A stretch of DNA of 16,171 bases from Opitutia bacterium. Its GTDB lineage: Bacteria; Verrucomicrobiota; Verrucomicrobiae; Opitutales; UBA953. The notes beneath the pieces are model-generated. The model was not told the origin of the DNA, did not search any database, and was given only the letters and a program-made list of their open reading frames with translations. The DNA is taken from NCBI GenBank assembly GCA_947488485.1, contig CANKZO010000039.1, positions 1 to 16,171 of the forward strand, written 5' to 3'. The position numbers were made by a program, and so were the translations under genes. Positions 1 to 7,025 of the stretch are shown in pieces. Positions within the stretch are counted from its first letter, which is position 1, and every line of letters starts with the position of its first letter.

Positions 1-2
1 TA

Positions 3-842
3 AAAGTTACACAGCATCATTACCCTAACACAGTTCAATTGGGTGATGTGACAAAAATTGAGTTTATTGCATCAAAGATTGATTTGTTAATTGGGGGTAG
101 CCCTTGCCAATCATTTTCAATTGCTGGATTAAGAAATGGGTTTGATGGTAAAAGTGGTTTATTTTGGGAATATGCAAGACTTTTAAAAGAAATCAAACCA
201 ACTTACTTTTTATTAGAGAATGTTGTGATGAAAAAAGAATGGGAAAATATTATTACAGAAGTGTTGGGTGTAAACCCAATAAAAATTAATAGTTCATTGG
301 TTTCAGCACAGAATAGAAGGAGATTATATTGGACTAATATACCAGGGGTTGAAGAACCAATAGATAAAGGGATTGAATTAAAAGATATTTTAGATAAAAA
401 TGTTGGGGGTCATAAAATTGAGTTTGATGTTAATGGTGAATATCAATTGACAGCCAAAAATGGTAAAATTATTAGATTAAATAATAGAGTTGAAATACCT
501 TACACTATTTATGAGGCTAGAACAGAACTTGGTAAATCAGAAAGGAAAAGAATAAGAGAATTACATGGTATTGATACTACACCAAGGAATAAAGAACATA
601 AAGAGTATTTACCATTAAAAACTAAAAAATCTAATTGCCTTTTAACAGGGGAATCCACACTAGATTATATAGTGGATTCTGAATTAAATTTTAGAAGTTA
701 CACTATTAATGAATTGGAAAGATTACAAACATTACCAGTAAATTATAGTAACATTGAATTGTCAAAAAATAAAATTAGAAAAATGATTGGTAATGGTTGG
801 ACTGTTGATGTAATTGCGCATATTTTCTCCTACTTGAAATAA
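3..842 (+). CDS. DNA cytosine-C5 methyltransferase, 5' end cut off by the window
   Basis: The protein transfers a methyl group from S-adenosylmethionine to C5 of cytosine in DNA. The reading frame is open to the left edge, and the residues before the TTG at 39 (HHYPNTVQLGDVTKIE) read like normal family sequence. The TTG is therefore not the start, and motif I (FxGxG) lies outside the window. Visible motifs are GGSPCQSFS with the catalytic Cys (codon at 105), ENV (about 216), QNRRR (about 309), and a C-terminal GNGW that fits motif X (about 790). The stretch between motifs VIII and X, which holds the target-recognition region, is fairly short. No restriction enzyme lies next to it, so it is probably a phage protective or orphan methylase. 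Family call is firm; sequence specificity is unknown. Confidence 0.93.
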   Translation, partial: KVTQHHYPNTVQLGDVTKIEFIASKIDLLIGGSPCQSFSIAGLRNGFDGKSGLFWEYARLLKEIKPTYFLLENVVMKKEWENIITEVLGVNPIKINSSLVSAQNRRRLYWTNIPGVEEPIDKGIELKDILDKNVGGHKIEFDVNGEYQLTAKNGKIIRLNNRVEIPYTIYEARTELGKSERKRIRELHGIDTTPRNKEHKEYLPLKTKKSNCLLTGESTLDYIVDSELNFRSYTINELERLQTLPVNYSNIELSKNKIRKMIGNGWTVDVIAHIFSYLK

Positions 843-848
843 TTAAAA

Positions 849-880
849 TTTGGTTTACGCCAAAAAATTCACTATCATTG
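849..880 (+). promoter_or_regulatory. Bacteroidota-type promoter for the 899 gene
   Basis: TTTG at 849-852 is followed after exactly 20 bases by TATCATTG at 873-880. This differs by one base from the Bacteroidota vegetative -7 box TAnnTTTG. The expected start point near 887 leaves a leader of about 12 bases before the ATG at 899. The promoter begins only a few bases after the methyltransferase stop codon. Confidence 0.55.
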
Positions 881-898
881 TGCATAAAAAATACAACT

Positions 899-1090
899 AT
901 GACAAATCAATGCATTGAGTTTGAAAAACTTCCAGACAACAATTTTTTTATGCTTGATGGTATAACATATTGCAAATTTGGAAGATATGGATTGGGTTTT
1001 AATGAGGGGGAAAAGGTTTTCAAAGTGATTGATCCCAAAACATTGGTTGAGCAATTAGAATTAAAAGATATTTTTTCTAAAAAAAGTTAA
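899..1090 (+). CDS. Small protein of unknown function, 63 aa
   Basis: I do not recognise this protein. It starts MTNQCIEFEKLPDNNFFML and is mixed alpha/beta in character, with two cysteines, an aromatic-rich centre (YCKFGRYGLGF) and a charged C-terminus ending in KKS. It has no signal peptide or membrane segment. An upstream TTG at 878 is in frame, but it lies inside the -7 box of the promoter at 849-880, so the ATG at 899 is preferred. It sits between the cytosine methyltransferase and another small gene with its own promoter, as small accessory phage genes often do. It could be a small regulator or an anti-host protein, but nothing in the sequence decides this. Confidence 0.6.
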   Translation: MTNQCIEFEKLPDNNFFMLDGITYCKFGRYGLGFNEGEKVFKVIDPKTLVEQLELKDIFSKKS

Positions 1091-1095
1091 TAATA

Positions 1096-1126
1096 TATGT
1101 TTTTATAAAATATATGTATATATTTG
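1096..1126 (+). promoter_or_regulatory. Bacteroidota-type promoter for the 1151 gene
   Basis: A perfect -7 box TATATTTG lies at 1119-1126. A TATG at 1096-1099, 19 bases upstream, is one base away from the -33 TTTG. The start point would be near 1133, and the gene starts at 1151. Confidence 0.6.
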
Positions 1127-1150
1127 TGCCATCATAAAGATGATTCCCCA

Positions 1151-1372
1151 ATGGAAAAAGATGTAGCCAATTTACTTAGACAACTGCAATACTTAGCGAC
1201 AGCTTCTAGGGACTTTAAAACAAATTATCACGATTTAGTAATTTTTTCAACACTAATACGTGGTAACTTGAACGAATACTATCTGCCAGATCATAATGGC
1301 AAACTAAGTATTGTGTCTAAGGAAAAGGCAATTGAATATATAAAGTTAAAATCCGCTTTACCCCCTATTTAA
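1151..1372 (+). CDS. Small protein of unknown function, 73 aa
   Basis: This is an unrecognised soluble protein that starts MEKDVANLLRQLQYLATASR. Its first half looks helical. The second half carries a short NEYYLPDHNGKLSIVS stretch that could form a beta hairpin, followed by another helix. An in-frame TTG at 1124 lies inside the -7 promoter box, so translation most likely begins at the ATG at 1151. A perfect 10-bp inverted repeat overlaps its last codons and stop, which suggests it is transcribed as a single-gene unit. No catalytic motif or metal-binding pattern is visible. Confidence 0.6.
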   Translation: MEKDVANLLRQLQYLATASRDFKTNYHDLVIFSTLIRGNLNEYYLPDHNGKLSIVSKEKAIEYIKLKSALPPI

Positions 1373-1388
1373 AATGGAGGTAAAGCGG
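1353..1388 (+). terminator. Inverted repeat at the end of the 1151 gene, possible terminator
   Basis: CCGCTTTACC at 1353-1362 pairs perfectly with GGTAAAGCGG at 1379-1388, with a 16-base loop that holds the stop codon. The sequence after it is T-rich but not a clean T run. It could therefore be a terminator or an RNA-stabilising hairpin. Confidence 0.5.
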
Positions 1389-1423
1389 TGTATTAAATTT
1401 TATGTTAAAAAAAACATATAAAA

Positions 1424-1455
1424 TTTGATATATTTGAAATAAAACTATATATTTG
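1424..1455 (+). promoter_or_regulatory. Bacteroidota-type promoter for the 1483 gene
   Basis: TTTG at 1424-1427, a 20-base spacer, and TATATTTG at 1448-1455 give a full match to the Bacteroidota vegetative consensus. The ATG at 1483 lies about 20 bases after the expected start point, behind an A-rich leader. Confidence 0.75.
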
Positions 1456-1482
1456 CACCAGATTTTAAAAAAAACAAACAAC

Positions 1483-1962
1483 ATGAAAAGATTTGCATTA
1501 TTATTCTTAATGTTATTACCTGTTGCCGGGTTATTCTCTCAGTCAGTTATTGACACATTGTGCTTTGAGCTTCCATATAGGAAACAAGCACCAGCACCGT
1601 GTTCAATTGAAGACACAAGCACTACTGAAACAAGATTGTATATGGTCAAAGTTGGTCTGTATGATAGAAGCCTCGAAGCTAGGGAGTATATCATTAAGAT
1701 TGATCTTGGATCACAGTATCACTACTTTTATAATCAATTATTTAGAAGTAGAGATAAAGCAACTAATGCTATGAAGAATTTAAGGGGATTAGGCTATTGC
1801 GATGCGTATGTGGTTGAATTGCCAAGTTTTATTATGGGCTTTGAGTTTGAAGAACCCAAACAAACTACATCAGTTGTTAAACCAATTCAAACCCCAACTT
1901 CATTTACTAAACCAAATCAAACCCCAATTGAAGTTGGGGTAAAGATTACCTGGTTTAATTAA
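1483..1962 (+). CDS. Secreted protein with a SPOR-like domain
   Basis: This 159-aa protein starts with a clear signal peptide (MKRFALLFLMLLPVAGLFSQ, cleavage likely after the Gln or just before it). No lipobox Cys is seen, so it is probably periplasmic or exported. Residues 51-112 resemble a SPOR domain: a YMVKVGLY strand, then a helix with FRSRDKATNAMKNL, then GYCDAYVVEL. SPOR domains bind septal peptidoglycan lacking stem peptides. A Pro/Thr-rich tail with a 10-residue near-repeat (KPIQTP... / KPNQTP...) follows. The upstream in-frame TTG at 1453 overlaps the promoter, so the ATG at 1483 is chosen. The next gene also encodes an exported protein. A phage gene of this type might modify the host envelope, which is inference; the SPOR call is moderate. 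Confidence 0.65.
   Translation: MKRFALLFLMLLPVAGLFSQSVIDTLCFELPYRKQAPAPCSIEDTSTTETRLYMVKVGLYDRSLEAREYIIKIDLGSQYHYFYNQLFRSRDKATNAMKNLRGLGYCDAYVVELPSFIMGFEFEEPKQTTSVVKPIQTPTSFTKPNQTPIEVGVKITWFN
1878..1939. repeat. Short direct and inverted repeats in the C-terminal coding tail
   Basis: A 20-base unit at 1878-1897 recurs at 1908-1927 with one mismatch, a period of 30 bases or 10 codons. Overlapping it, CCCCAACTTCA at 1892-1902 is the exact reverse complement of TGAAGTTGGGG at 1929-1939. The protein-level repeat is in the Pro/Thr-rich tail. Confidence 0.7.
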
Positions 1963-1986
1963 AAAAAAGATTACAATCTTATTTTT

Positions 1987-2018
1987 AAGGCATGCGCAAT
2001 TTGTGTATGCCTTTTTTT
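1987..2018 (+). terminator. Rho-independent terminator between the two exported-protein genes
   Basis: AAGGCATGCG pairs with TGTATGCCTT, including G-T wobbles, around a short AT-rich loop, and a run of seven T follows. It lies after the 1962 stop and before the 2046 start. With no good promoter visible after it, it may be partly read through (an attenuator) or end the first gene only. Confidence 0.75.
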
Positions 2019-2045
2019 ATTAATAATTATAATTATAAAAAAAAC

Positions 2046-2669
2046 ATGAAGAATTTAATTTTACTAATTTTTACAATTTTAACCACGACATTAAATGCTC
2101 AATTCATTACTACTGGTATTAGAGGGGGATTGAGTAGTTCTATGACTCTTGATGAGGTTAAATTGATTAATACGTCAAGCAAGGAGGAGTTTTTGTTGTC
2201 CATGGGTAGCAAAACCTTTGGATATCATTTTGGTGCGTTGGTAAGGCTTAAACTTGGCCCATTATTTGTCCAACCAGAGGTTGTGTTCAATTCAAACTCA
2301 TTTGATATTTCTTTCCAGGATGTAAATAAGGTATCAACAAATATTGGGAAACAGAAATTCCAATATATTGATGTTCCTGTATTGGTTGGATTGAAATTTG
2401 GCCCATTAAGAGTTAATGCTGGGCCAACTGGGCATCTATTCTTGAATAACACCAAAGATTTATTTGACGTGAATAATTATGCTGCAAACTTTTCCAAAAT
2501 AAGCGTTGCATATACTATGGGCGTAGGATTGGATCTGGGAGCATTTATGTTTGATGTGAGGTACGATGGCAACTTATCTGATAACAGCCCCCTGGTTGAG
2601 TTTACAGAGGATTTTACGCTGTCAACTAGACCGCCAAGACTATCTGCAAGCGTTGGTTTTAAGTTTTAA
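2046..2669 (+). CDS. Outer-membrane beta-barrel protein, PorT-like family
   Basis: The 207-aa precursor has a signal peptide (MKNLILLIFTILTTTLNAQ). A small barrel follows, made of alternating amphipathic strands such as FITTGIRGGLSSS, FGYHFGALVRLKLG, LFVQPEVVFNS, YIDVPVLVGLKFG, LRVNAGPTGHLF and AYTMGVGLDLGAF. It ends with an RLSASVGFKF strand that closes on the C-terminal Phe, as outer-membrane barrels do. The pattern 'PLxVxPEVxF ... YIDVPVLVGLKFGPLRVNAGP' is typical of the PorT/OMP_b-brl family of Bacteroidota. An ATG at 1992 is in frame but lies in the terminator hairpin and would bury the signal peptide, so 2046 is chosen. The protein could change the host surface, for example to exclude competing phages, but this is inference. 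Confidence 0.82.
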   Translation: MKNLILLIFTILTTTLNAQFITTGIRGGLSSSMTLDEVKLINTSSKEEFLLSMGSKTFGYHFGALVRLKLGPLFVQPEVVFNSNSFDISFQDVNKVSTNIGKQKFQYIDVPVLVGLKFGPLRVNAGPTGHLFLNNTKDLFDVNNYAANFSKISVAYTMGVGLDLGAFMFDVRYDGNLSDNSPLVEFTEDFTLSTRPPRLSASVGFKF

Positions 2670-2688
2670 AATAAAATAAAAGTTTTAT

Positions 2689-2728
2689 AACCTCAATCTT
2701 AATATTAATTTAGGTTGGGGTTTTTTTA
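2689..2728 (+). terminator. Rho-independent terminator after the barrel gene
   Basis: AACCTCAATCTTAA at 2689-2702 pairs with TTTAGGTTGGGGTT through G-T wobbles, around a short AT loop. A run of T follows, ending at about 2728. Confidence 0.7.
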
Positions 2729-2743
2729 TTGTTAAAAATTGCT

Positions 2744-2752
2744 TATGTTTAT
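2744..2752 (+). promoter_or_regulatory. TATRTTTAT element upstream of the adenine methyltransferase
   Basis: TATGTTTAT lies 15 bases before the ATG at 2768. It differs by one base from the TATATTTAT motif found 14-15 bases upstream of the genes at 4912, 11805, 14794 and 15386. It may be the -7/-10 element of a phage-specific promoter class. No consistent -33 box is seen. Confidence 0.4.
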
Positions 2753-2767
2753 ATAAAATAAGGTGTT

Positions 2768-4219
2768 ATGTATATTGATGATATAATAAACAAGTCAAAC
2801 TTTTTCAACCAGAAGGATAAAAAAGCTATAAAAGAAAATGGGGTTGTTTTTACAGATAGAAATATATGTGATATTATCATTAATAAAATTAATCCAAGTA
2901 TAAATGAGGTGATTTGCGAGCCAAGTGTTGGTAAAGGTGCTTTTATTTTCGCATTATTAGAGTTTTTTAGAAAAAAGCACTCAATTAATGAAGTTGCTGA
3001 TTTTGTAAATAACAATTTATTTTGTTATGATATAAATAATGAGTTTATATTAGAATTTAAGGGATTATTAAAAGAATATTTTAACCATTTTAATTATGCT
3101 GGTGAATTAGATTTAAAAAACATCATTAATGGTGATTTTTTAATCCAAAATGTCAAATATGATATTATTATTGGGAATCCCCCATATATCAGGATCCAAA
3201 ACATTGATAAAGATTATCTGGATTCTTTAAAAAAAGAATTGAAGTCCATAACATTGGGTAATGTTGATTTATATTATGCTTTTCTGGAAAAATCATTAAT
3301 GGTTGCTGACAGAATAGGGTTCATTATTCCAAATTCTTTTATAAAGAACAAATCTGCCTTCTTTATAAGGGATATTATCAAAGAAAGATTATCATATATA
3401 TATGATTTTAAAAATGATAAGGTATGGAGCAATATATCAACATATACCTCAATTGTTATTTGCGATAATGACCGTTCAGATAACCTTTTGTATGAGGCAA
3501 GTAATTTAAGTATTAATAAAAAGAAGATTGAGTTGGCTTCTGACAAATGGATCTTTGAAGATATTACTTATGGGGCAAATAAACTAATTGATATGGTTAA
3601 CTCCCATTCTGGGGGGATTGCGACAATAAAAGATGATGTATTTAAAATGGATTCATGTGATGAATCTTTCTGTTATAAAAATGGTTTTAAGATTGAGAAA
3701 GATATTTGCAAAAAATATATTAAAGCAACAACCAGCACAAATTTTGAGGATTGTAAATATATAATATATCCATATGTTGATGGTAAAATTATTGATGAGG
3801 ATCTGATTAAAACCAAATACCCGAGGTGTTATGAATATTTAGTAAGTAGGAAAAGTGATTTGCTATCCAGAGACAAAGGTAAGGTGTCAAAATATGATGC
3901 TTGGTATGCTTATGGTAGAAGACAAGGATTATTAAAAGAAAAAAAAGGCAATTGTTTAATATTGCCCTTAACTTTTTTGAGGTCAAGAAATATTCATTAT
4001 ATTGAAGTTCCGGAATCAGAGGAATGCCTGGTTGTTTCTGGAATATTAGTTGACGTAAAGCCTAATATGAAAAAAAAATTCATCAAAACAATTAGTTCTG
4101 ATGAATTTTATAAATTTTGTGAATTAAACAACAAAATATTAGCGGATAAAAATAAGCCTAATGATTGTTGGTTAAGTGTCACATCGACTACAATAAAAGA
4201 CTATTGTTATTTTCTGTGA
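2768..4219 (+). CDS. DNA adenine-N6 methyltransferase, TaqI/Eco57I-like
   Basis: This 483-aa enzyme is predicted to methylate the N6 of adenine in a specific DNA site using S-adenosylmethionine. The order of motifs is that of the gamma class. The SAM-binding motif I EPSVGKGAF is at residues 51-59, FCYDIN (motif II) at 85-90, NGDF at 121-124, and the catalytic NPPY at 137-140. A C-terminal part from about residue 300 to the end contains KSDLLSRDKGK and AWYAYGRRQGL, typical of the TaqI C-terminal target-recognition domain. The gene is preceded by a TATGTTTAT element. Its last 13 bases overlap the 3' end of the convergent gene at 4207, a possible partner nuclease. It could serve as protection from host restriction or as half of a restriction-modification pair. 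Confidence 0.92.
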   Translation: MYIDDIINKSNFFNQKDKKAIKENGVVFTDRNICDIIINKINPSINEVICEPSVGKGAFIFALLEFFRKKHSINEVADFVNNNLFCYDINNEFILEFKGLLKEYFNHFNYAGELDLKNIINGDFLIQNVKYDIIIGNPPYIRIQNIDKDYLDSLKKELKSITLGNVDLYYAFLEKSLMVADRIGFIIPNSFIKNKSAFFIRDIIKERLSYIYDFKNDKVWSNISTYTSIVICDNDRSDNLLYEASNLSINKKKIELASDKWIFEDITYGANKLIDMVNSHSGGIATIKDDVFKMDSCDESFCYKNGFKIEKDICKKYIKATTSTNFEDCKYIIYPYVDGKIIDEDLIKTKYPRCYEYLVSRKSDLLSRDKGKVSKYDAWYAYGRRQGLLKEKKGNCLILPLTFLRSRNIHYIEVPESEECLVVSGILVDVKPNMKKKFIKTISSDEFYKFCELNNKILADKNKPNDCWLSVTSTTIKDYCYFL

Positions 4220-4824
4220 GCGATTTCAACTAGTCTAACATCTTTTATTGGGTTGATTTTGAAGAGGTTTTTGACATCTGTCTTCGTTTTGCAGCTTTCC
4301 AAGTTTTCAATGTGGAAAGTGACGTTGATTTCGTCAATATCTCTCACATAGCGGAATTTATTGCCGCTTTTTGGTAAATAAGACGCTGAATTGCTCTCAA
4401 TCGCTTTAATAGTCTCATCCCTGGTAAAGAAAGGAGGATTGTTTGGCGAGAAATTGACAACAGTAATCTTAACCTTGGGGTTGATGTTGTTTAACTTAAC
4501 AATGTCAGCAACGGTTTTGCTCATTGTGTTATTTTGGTTTTGCTTAATATTTGAAGCCAAAGCCTTAACCAAAATAATTTCAATCAGTTTTTCGTTTTTG
4601 TAAACGCAAACATTTGCTGTGAAAGTTCCCCAGATTAATTGATCCTTTTCAAACACAACATCCGTTCTAAATTCGCATCCAGAATAGAGTGGGTTCTTTT
4701 GTAAGGATTCAATTACAACATAATTGATGGTCTTCTGACGAGTTTTACCCTTGCTTTCAGATAAGGAGTAAGATTTCTCGTAAATCATCTTCAAACTGTC
4801 TTCGGAAAAGCTTAATTTGTTCAT
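4207..4824 (-). CDS. Protein of unknown function convergent with the adenine methyltransferase; possible restriction nuclease
   Basis: The 205-aa protein is not confidently recognised. Its start is set by a promoter at 4842-4873. The in-frame ATG at 4872 lies within the -33 box of that promoter, so translation should begin at the ATG at 4824 (MNKLSFSEDSLKMIYEKSYS). The N-terminal 40 residues are helical and basic. The centre has a beta-rich core, EFRTDVVFEKDQLIWGTF, then a VCVYKNEKLIEIILVK strand and SNIKQNQNN. This order (acidic residue, strand with E and K, then a polar helix) loosely recalls a PD-(D/E)xK nuclease, but the canonical ExK spacing is not seen. Tail-to-tail overlap with a methyltransferase is the other hint. 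Confidence in a gene is high; confidence in function is low. Confidence 0.75.
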   Translation of the reverse strand: MNKLSFSEDSLKMIYEKSYSLSESKGKTRQKTINYVVIESLQKNPLYSGCEFRTDVVFEKDQLIWGTFTANVCVYKNEKLIEIILVKALASNIKQNQNNTMSKTVADIVKLNNINPKVKITVVNFSPNNPPFFTRDETIKAIESNSASYLPKSGNKFRYVRDIDEINVTFHIENLESCKTKTDVKNLFKINPIKDVRLVEIAHRK

Positions 4825-4841
4825 TTTGTTATTATTTTCAG

Positions 4842-4873
4842 CAAAGGTAATAAATGTTATTTTATAATGCAAA
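4842..4873 (-). promoter_or_regulatory. Bacteroidota-type promoter for the minus-strand 4824 gene
   Basis: On the minus strand, TTTG (complement of 4870-4873) is followed after exactly 20 bases by TACCTTTG (complement of 4842-4849), a full match to TTTG-N20-TAnnTTTG. The ATG at 4824 lies about 17 bases beyond the -7 box. This rules out the longer in-frame ATG start at 4872. Confidence 0.75.
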
Positions 4874-4888
4874 CTTTTTCAATAAAAA

Positions 4889-4897
4889 TATATTTAT
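4889..4897 (+). promoter_or_regulatory. TATATTTAT element at the head of the LRR operon
   Basis: TATATTTAT lies 14 bases before the ATG at 4912 and is followed by an A-rich leader. It is the first promoter-like element of the run of coupled genes from 4912 to 10916. It lies almost back to back with the host-type minus-strand promoter at 4842-4873. Confidence 0.5.
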
Positions 4898-4911
4898 AAT
4901 GTAAAAAGATA

Positions 4912-6516
4912 ATGAAAATAATAATAAATGAGGCCCAGTTAAGGTTGATTATAAATGAGGAAGTTCCTTATGAACTTACAAAAGAATATTTAGATGTTGA
5001 GCGGTCCCCAGAAACAATAGCATTGCTTAATAATGTTTTCAATAAATTAAAGGATCTGCCAAATGCAAAAGTAACTAGAAGTGGGAATAGAGTTTCATTT
5101 CCTTATGAGGGTGAACCTTTGATTGATAAGATTACAAGGGTATTAGAAAGATATAAATATGAAATTAAAGATTATGCTAATAATGAAGCTATAAGATTTT
5201 CTGAAACAGAAAAGGGAACTAAGGAACAGCCAATAAAAATAACCAAAGCGTTACAGAGCATAGTTAATAAAGATTCAAGAGTTGAGAATTTATTATTTTT
5301 ATATTCAAATGTTATTTCTGGTAAAATTAATAAAAAAACCAATGACTTAATTATTGTGTTTTCAAAATTGCCGTATGATATTGCCACAATGTCACAGGAT
5401 CGTAGTTGGAAGGCAAGTTGTATGAATTTAATAGATGGTGATAATAGGCGTTATGTTAAATTAGATATTGAATACGGAACAATTATTTGTTATGTAACAA
5501 AAGAAACTGACCCTAATTTGAAAAACCCCCTTGGTCGTGTTTTAATAAAACCATTTATGAATAAGGAGAATGAAATTGTATTATATCCGGAGGCGAAAAT
5601 GTATGGTAAAATGGATGACCAAGGTGAATTAATTAAAGTTATTGATAAGTATATGGTCGATATACAAGATTTAAACGGGTTTTACAAAAGATTGGGGTGT
5701 TTATATCCTGATAGTGATAGAGATGTTGTTAGAGATAAAGAAATGGCTTCACGTTATGTTGAATATTGTATAGAATATAATGCAAAATTAAAAGAATTTG
5801 AATTCGATTCTGCAACAACTGAACAAAAATACAGGTATCTTGATTCAAGAATTAACAATAAAGAATGGTTAGCTGAACATGAATTTATGTTTGCAACAGA
5901 TGAACAAAGAAATAGATACATAGAATTTTCATTAGAAAAAGAACTTTTAAGTGATTTTGAATTTAATTTTGCAACAAGTGAACAGAAAAATAGATATGTT
6001 AATACATTACTTGATAATAATTTTGGATTGTCTGGCTTAATATTTAAGGCTGCATCAATGAAACAAAAAGAAAGGCATATTACTCTTAACAATAGAGTTC
6101 TTTATCCTAAATTATTTGAAGTTGAATACATTTCAAAAAAAGAAAAATATATACATGGTAGTTCTTGGGTTTTACTTGATTTTCCCATAAAAAAACTTCC
6201 AAACGAATTGTATATTAACGGATATTTAGATGTGGTTAATTTGAGAGAATTAACAAAAATATCAGATAAATTAATTACCGCAAGAAGTTTGACATTAAAT
6301 AATTTAACTATCACAAATATTGCAGATTACTTGGAAGTTGGCGGAGATCTAACTATAATTAATTGTAAGGATTTGACAAAATTACCAGATGGGCTGTATG
6401 TCGAGGGTGATTTGCAAATAATTAATTGTCCACAGTTTAAAAAATATACAGATGATGAATTACGTGAAATGATTCAATCAACTAATGGCGAGGTAGGGGG
6501 TAAAATAATAAAATAA
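4912..6516 (+). CDS. Tagged large protein with helical repeats and a C-terminal LRR segment
   Basis: This is a 534-aa mosaic. Residues 1-16 (MKIIINEAQLRLIINE) form an N-terminal peptide shared with other genes here and end in I-N-E. Residues 17-270 form a domain shared with the 9657 gene. Its conserved landmarks are KEQPIKITKAL, PYDIATMS, SWKASCMNLIDG, GTIICYVTKETD, NPLGRVLIKPF and EIVLYPEAKMYGK; I cannot assign it a function. Residues 295-390 hold about four 26-residue helical repeats of the form EFxFATxEQxxRYI. From about residue 425, four LRR-like units (LPxxLxVxGxLxL) lead to the C-cap KYTDDELREMIQSTNGEVGG, which the six following genes also carry. The stop overlaps the next start (TAATG). 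The protein may be a capsid-packaged cargo or structural protein, which is inference. Confidence 0.85.
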   Translation: MKIIINEAQLRLIINEEVPYELTKEYLDVERSPETIALLNNVFNKLKDLPNAKVTRSGNRVSFPYEGEPLIDKITRVLERYKYEIKDYANNEAIRFSETEKGTKEQPIKITKALQSIVNKDSRVENLLFLYSNVISGKINKKTNDLIIVFSKLPYDIATMSQDRSWKASCMNLIDGDNRRYVKLDIEYGTIICYVTKETDPNLKNPLGRVLIKPFMNKENEIVLYPEAKMYGKMDDQGELIKVIDKYMVDIQDLNGFYKRLGCLYPDSDRDVVRDKEMASRYVEYCIEYNAKLKEFEFDSATTEQKYRYLDSRINNKEWLAEHEFMFATDEQRNRYIEFSLEKELLSDFEFNFATSEQKNRYVNTLLDNNFGLSGLIFKAASMKQKERHITLNNRVLYPKLFEVEYISKKEKYIHGSSWVLLDFPIKKLPNELYINGYLDVVNLRELTKISDKLITARSLTLNNLTITNIADYLEVGGDLTIINCKDLTKLPDGLYVEGDLQIINCPQFKKYTDDELREMIQSTNGEVGGKIIK

Positions 6517-7025
6517 TGGATAGAAATACAATTGAAAAGATACTTAACTTCTTGAAAGAAAAAGAAGGCATGGAATTACCAAACAGTTGGTTTAATTCAA
6601 TAAAAAAACTTGAATTAATCAAAGAACTTGAAAACCATCCAGATGGTACGCAATATAGGTATGAGGATGATTTATATTTAGGTTATTCAAATATAAAAAA
6701 ACTTCCAAATGATTTATATGTTGATGGGTATTTGAATTTAGGGTATTGCCAACAATTAACGGAATTACCAGATAAGTTACATGTTGAAGGTAATTTGACT
6801 TTAGCGGATTGCAACCAAATAACAGAACTACCAAATAACTTATATGTTAAGAATTCTCTGATTTTAGATCGTTGCGAACAAATAACAGAACTACCAAATA
6901 ATTTATATGTTGGGCGGCAATTAATTATATATAAAACACCACTTGCAAACAGATATACGGATGATGAAATACGTAAAATAGTTGCTTCTACTGGCGGCAA
7001 AATAAAAGGATATATAAGTAGATAA
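6516..7025 (+). CDS. LRR paralogue 1 of 6
   Basis: The 169-aa protein has the shared N-cap (residues 1-50: DRNTIEKILNFLKEKEG, then a PDGTQY turn). Four LRR-like units of about 21 residues follow, with the pattern LPxxLxVxGxLxLxxC, ending in cysteines that would stack as the C/N ladder of an LRR solenoid. The C-cap (TPLANRYTDDEIRKIVASTGG) starts near residue 141. At DNA level, 33 bases at 6816-6848 recur at 6879-6911 with one mismatch and a 63-bp period, so this gene recently gained a repeat unit. There is no signal peptide. LRR solenoids usually bind protein partners; the partner is unknown. Confidence 0.85.
   Translation: MDRNTIEKILNFLKEKEGMELPNSWFNSIKKLELIKELENHPDGTQYRYEDDLYLGYSNIKKLPNDLYVDGYLNLGYCQQLTELPDKLHVEGNLTLADCNQITELPNNLYVKNSLILDRCEQITELPNNLYVGRQLIIYKTPLANRYTDDEIRKIVASTGGKIKGYISR

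Noticed and set aside
852..866. TTTGG/CCAAA hairpin after the cytosine methyltransferase as a terminator
   Set aside because: The stem is only five base pairs with no T run, and it overlaps the -33 box of the next promoter.
1992..2045. Longer start for the barrel protein at 1992
   Set aside because: The ATG lies inside a terminator hairpin, and the extension would precede a typical signal peptide that starts at 2046.
4825..4872. Longer start for the minus-strand gene at 4872
   Set aside because: The region holds a full TTTG-N20-TAnnTTTG promoter on the same strand, so transcripts should begin after it.
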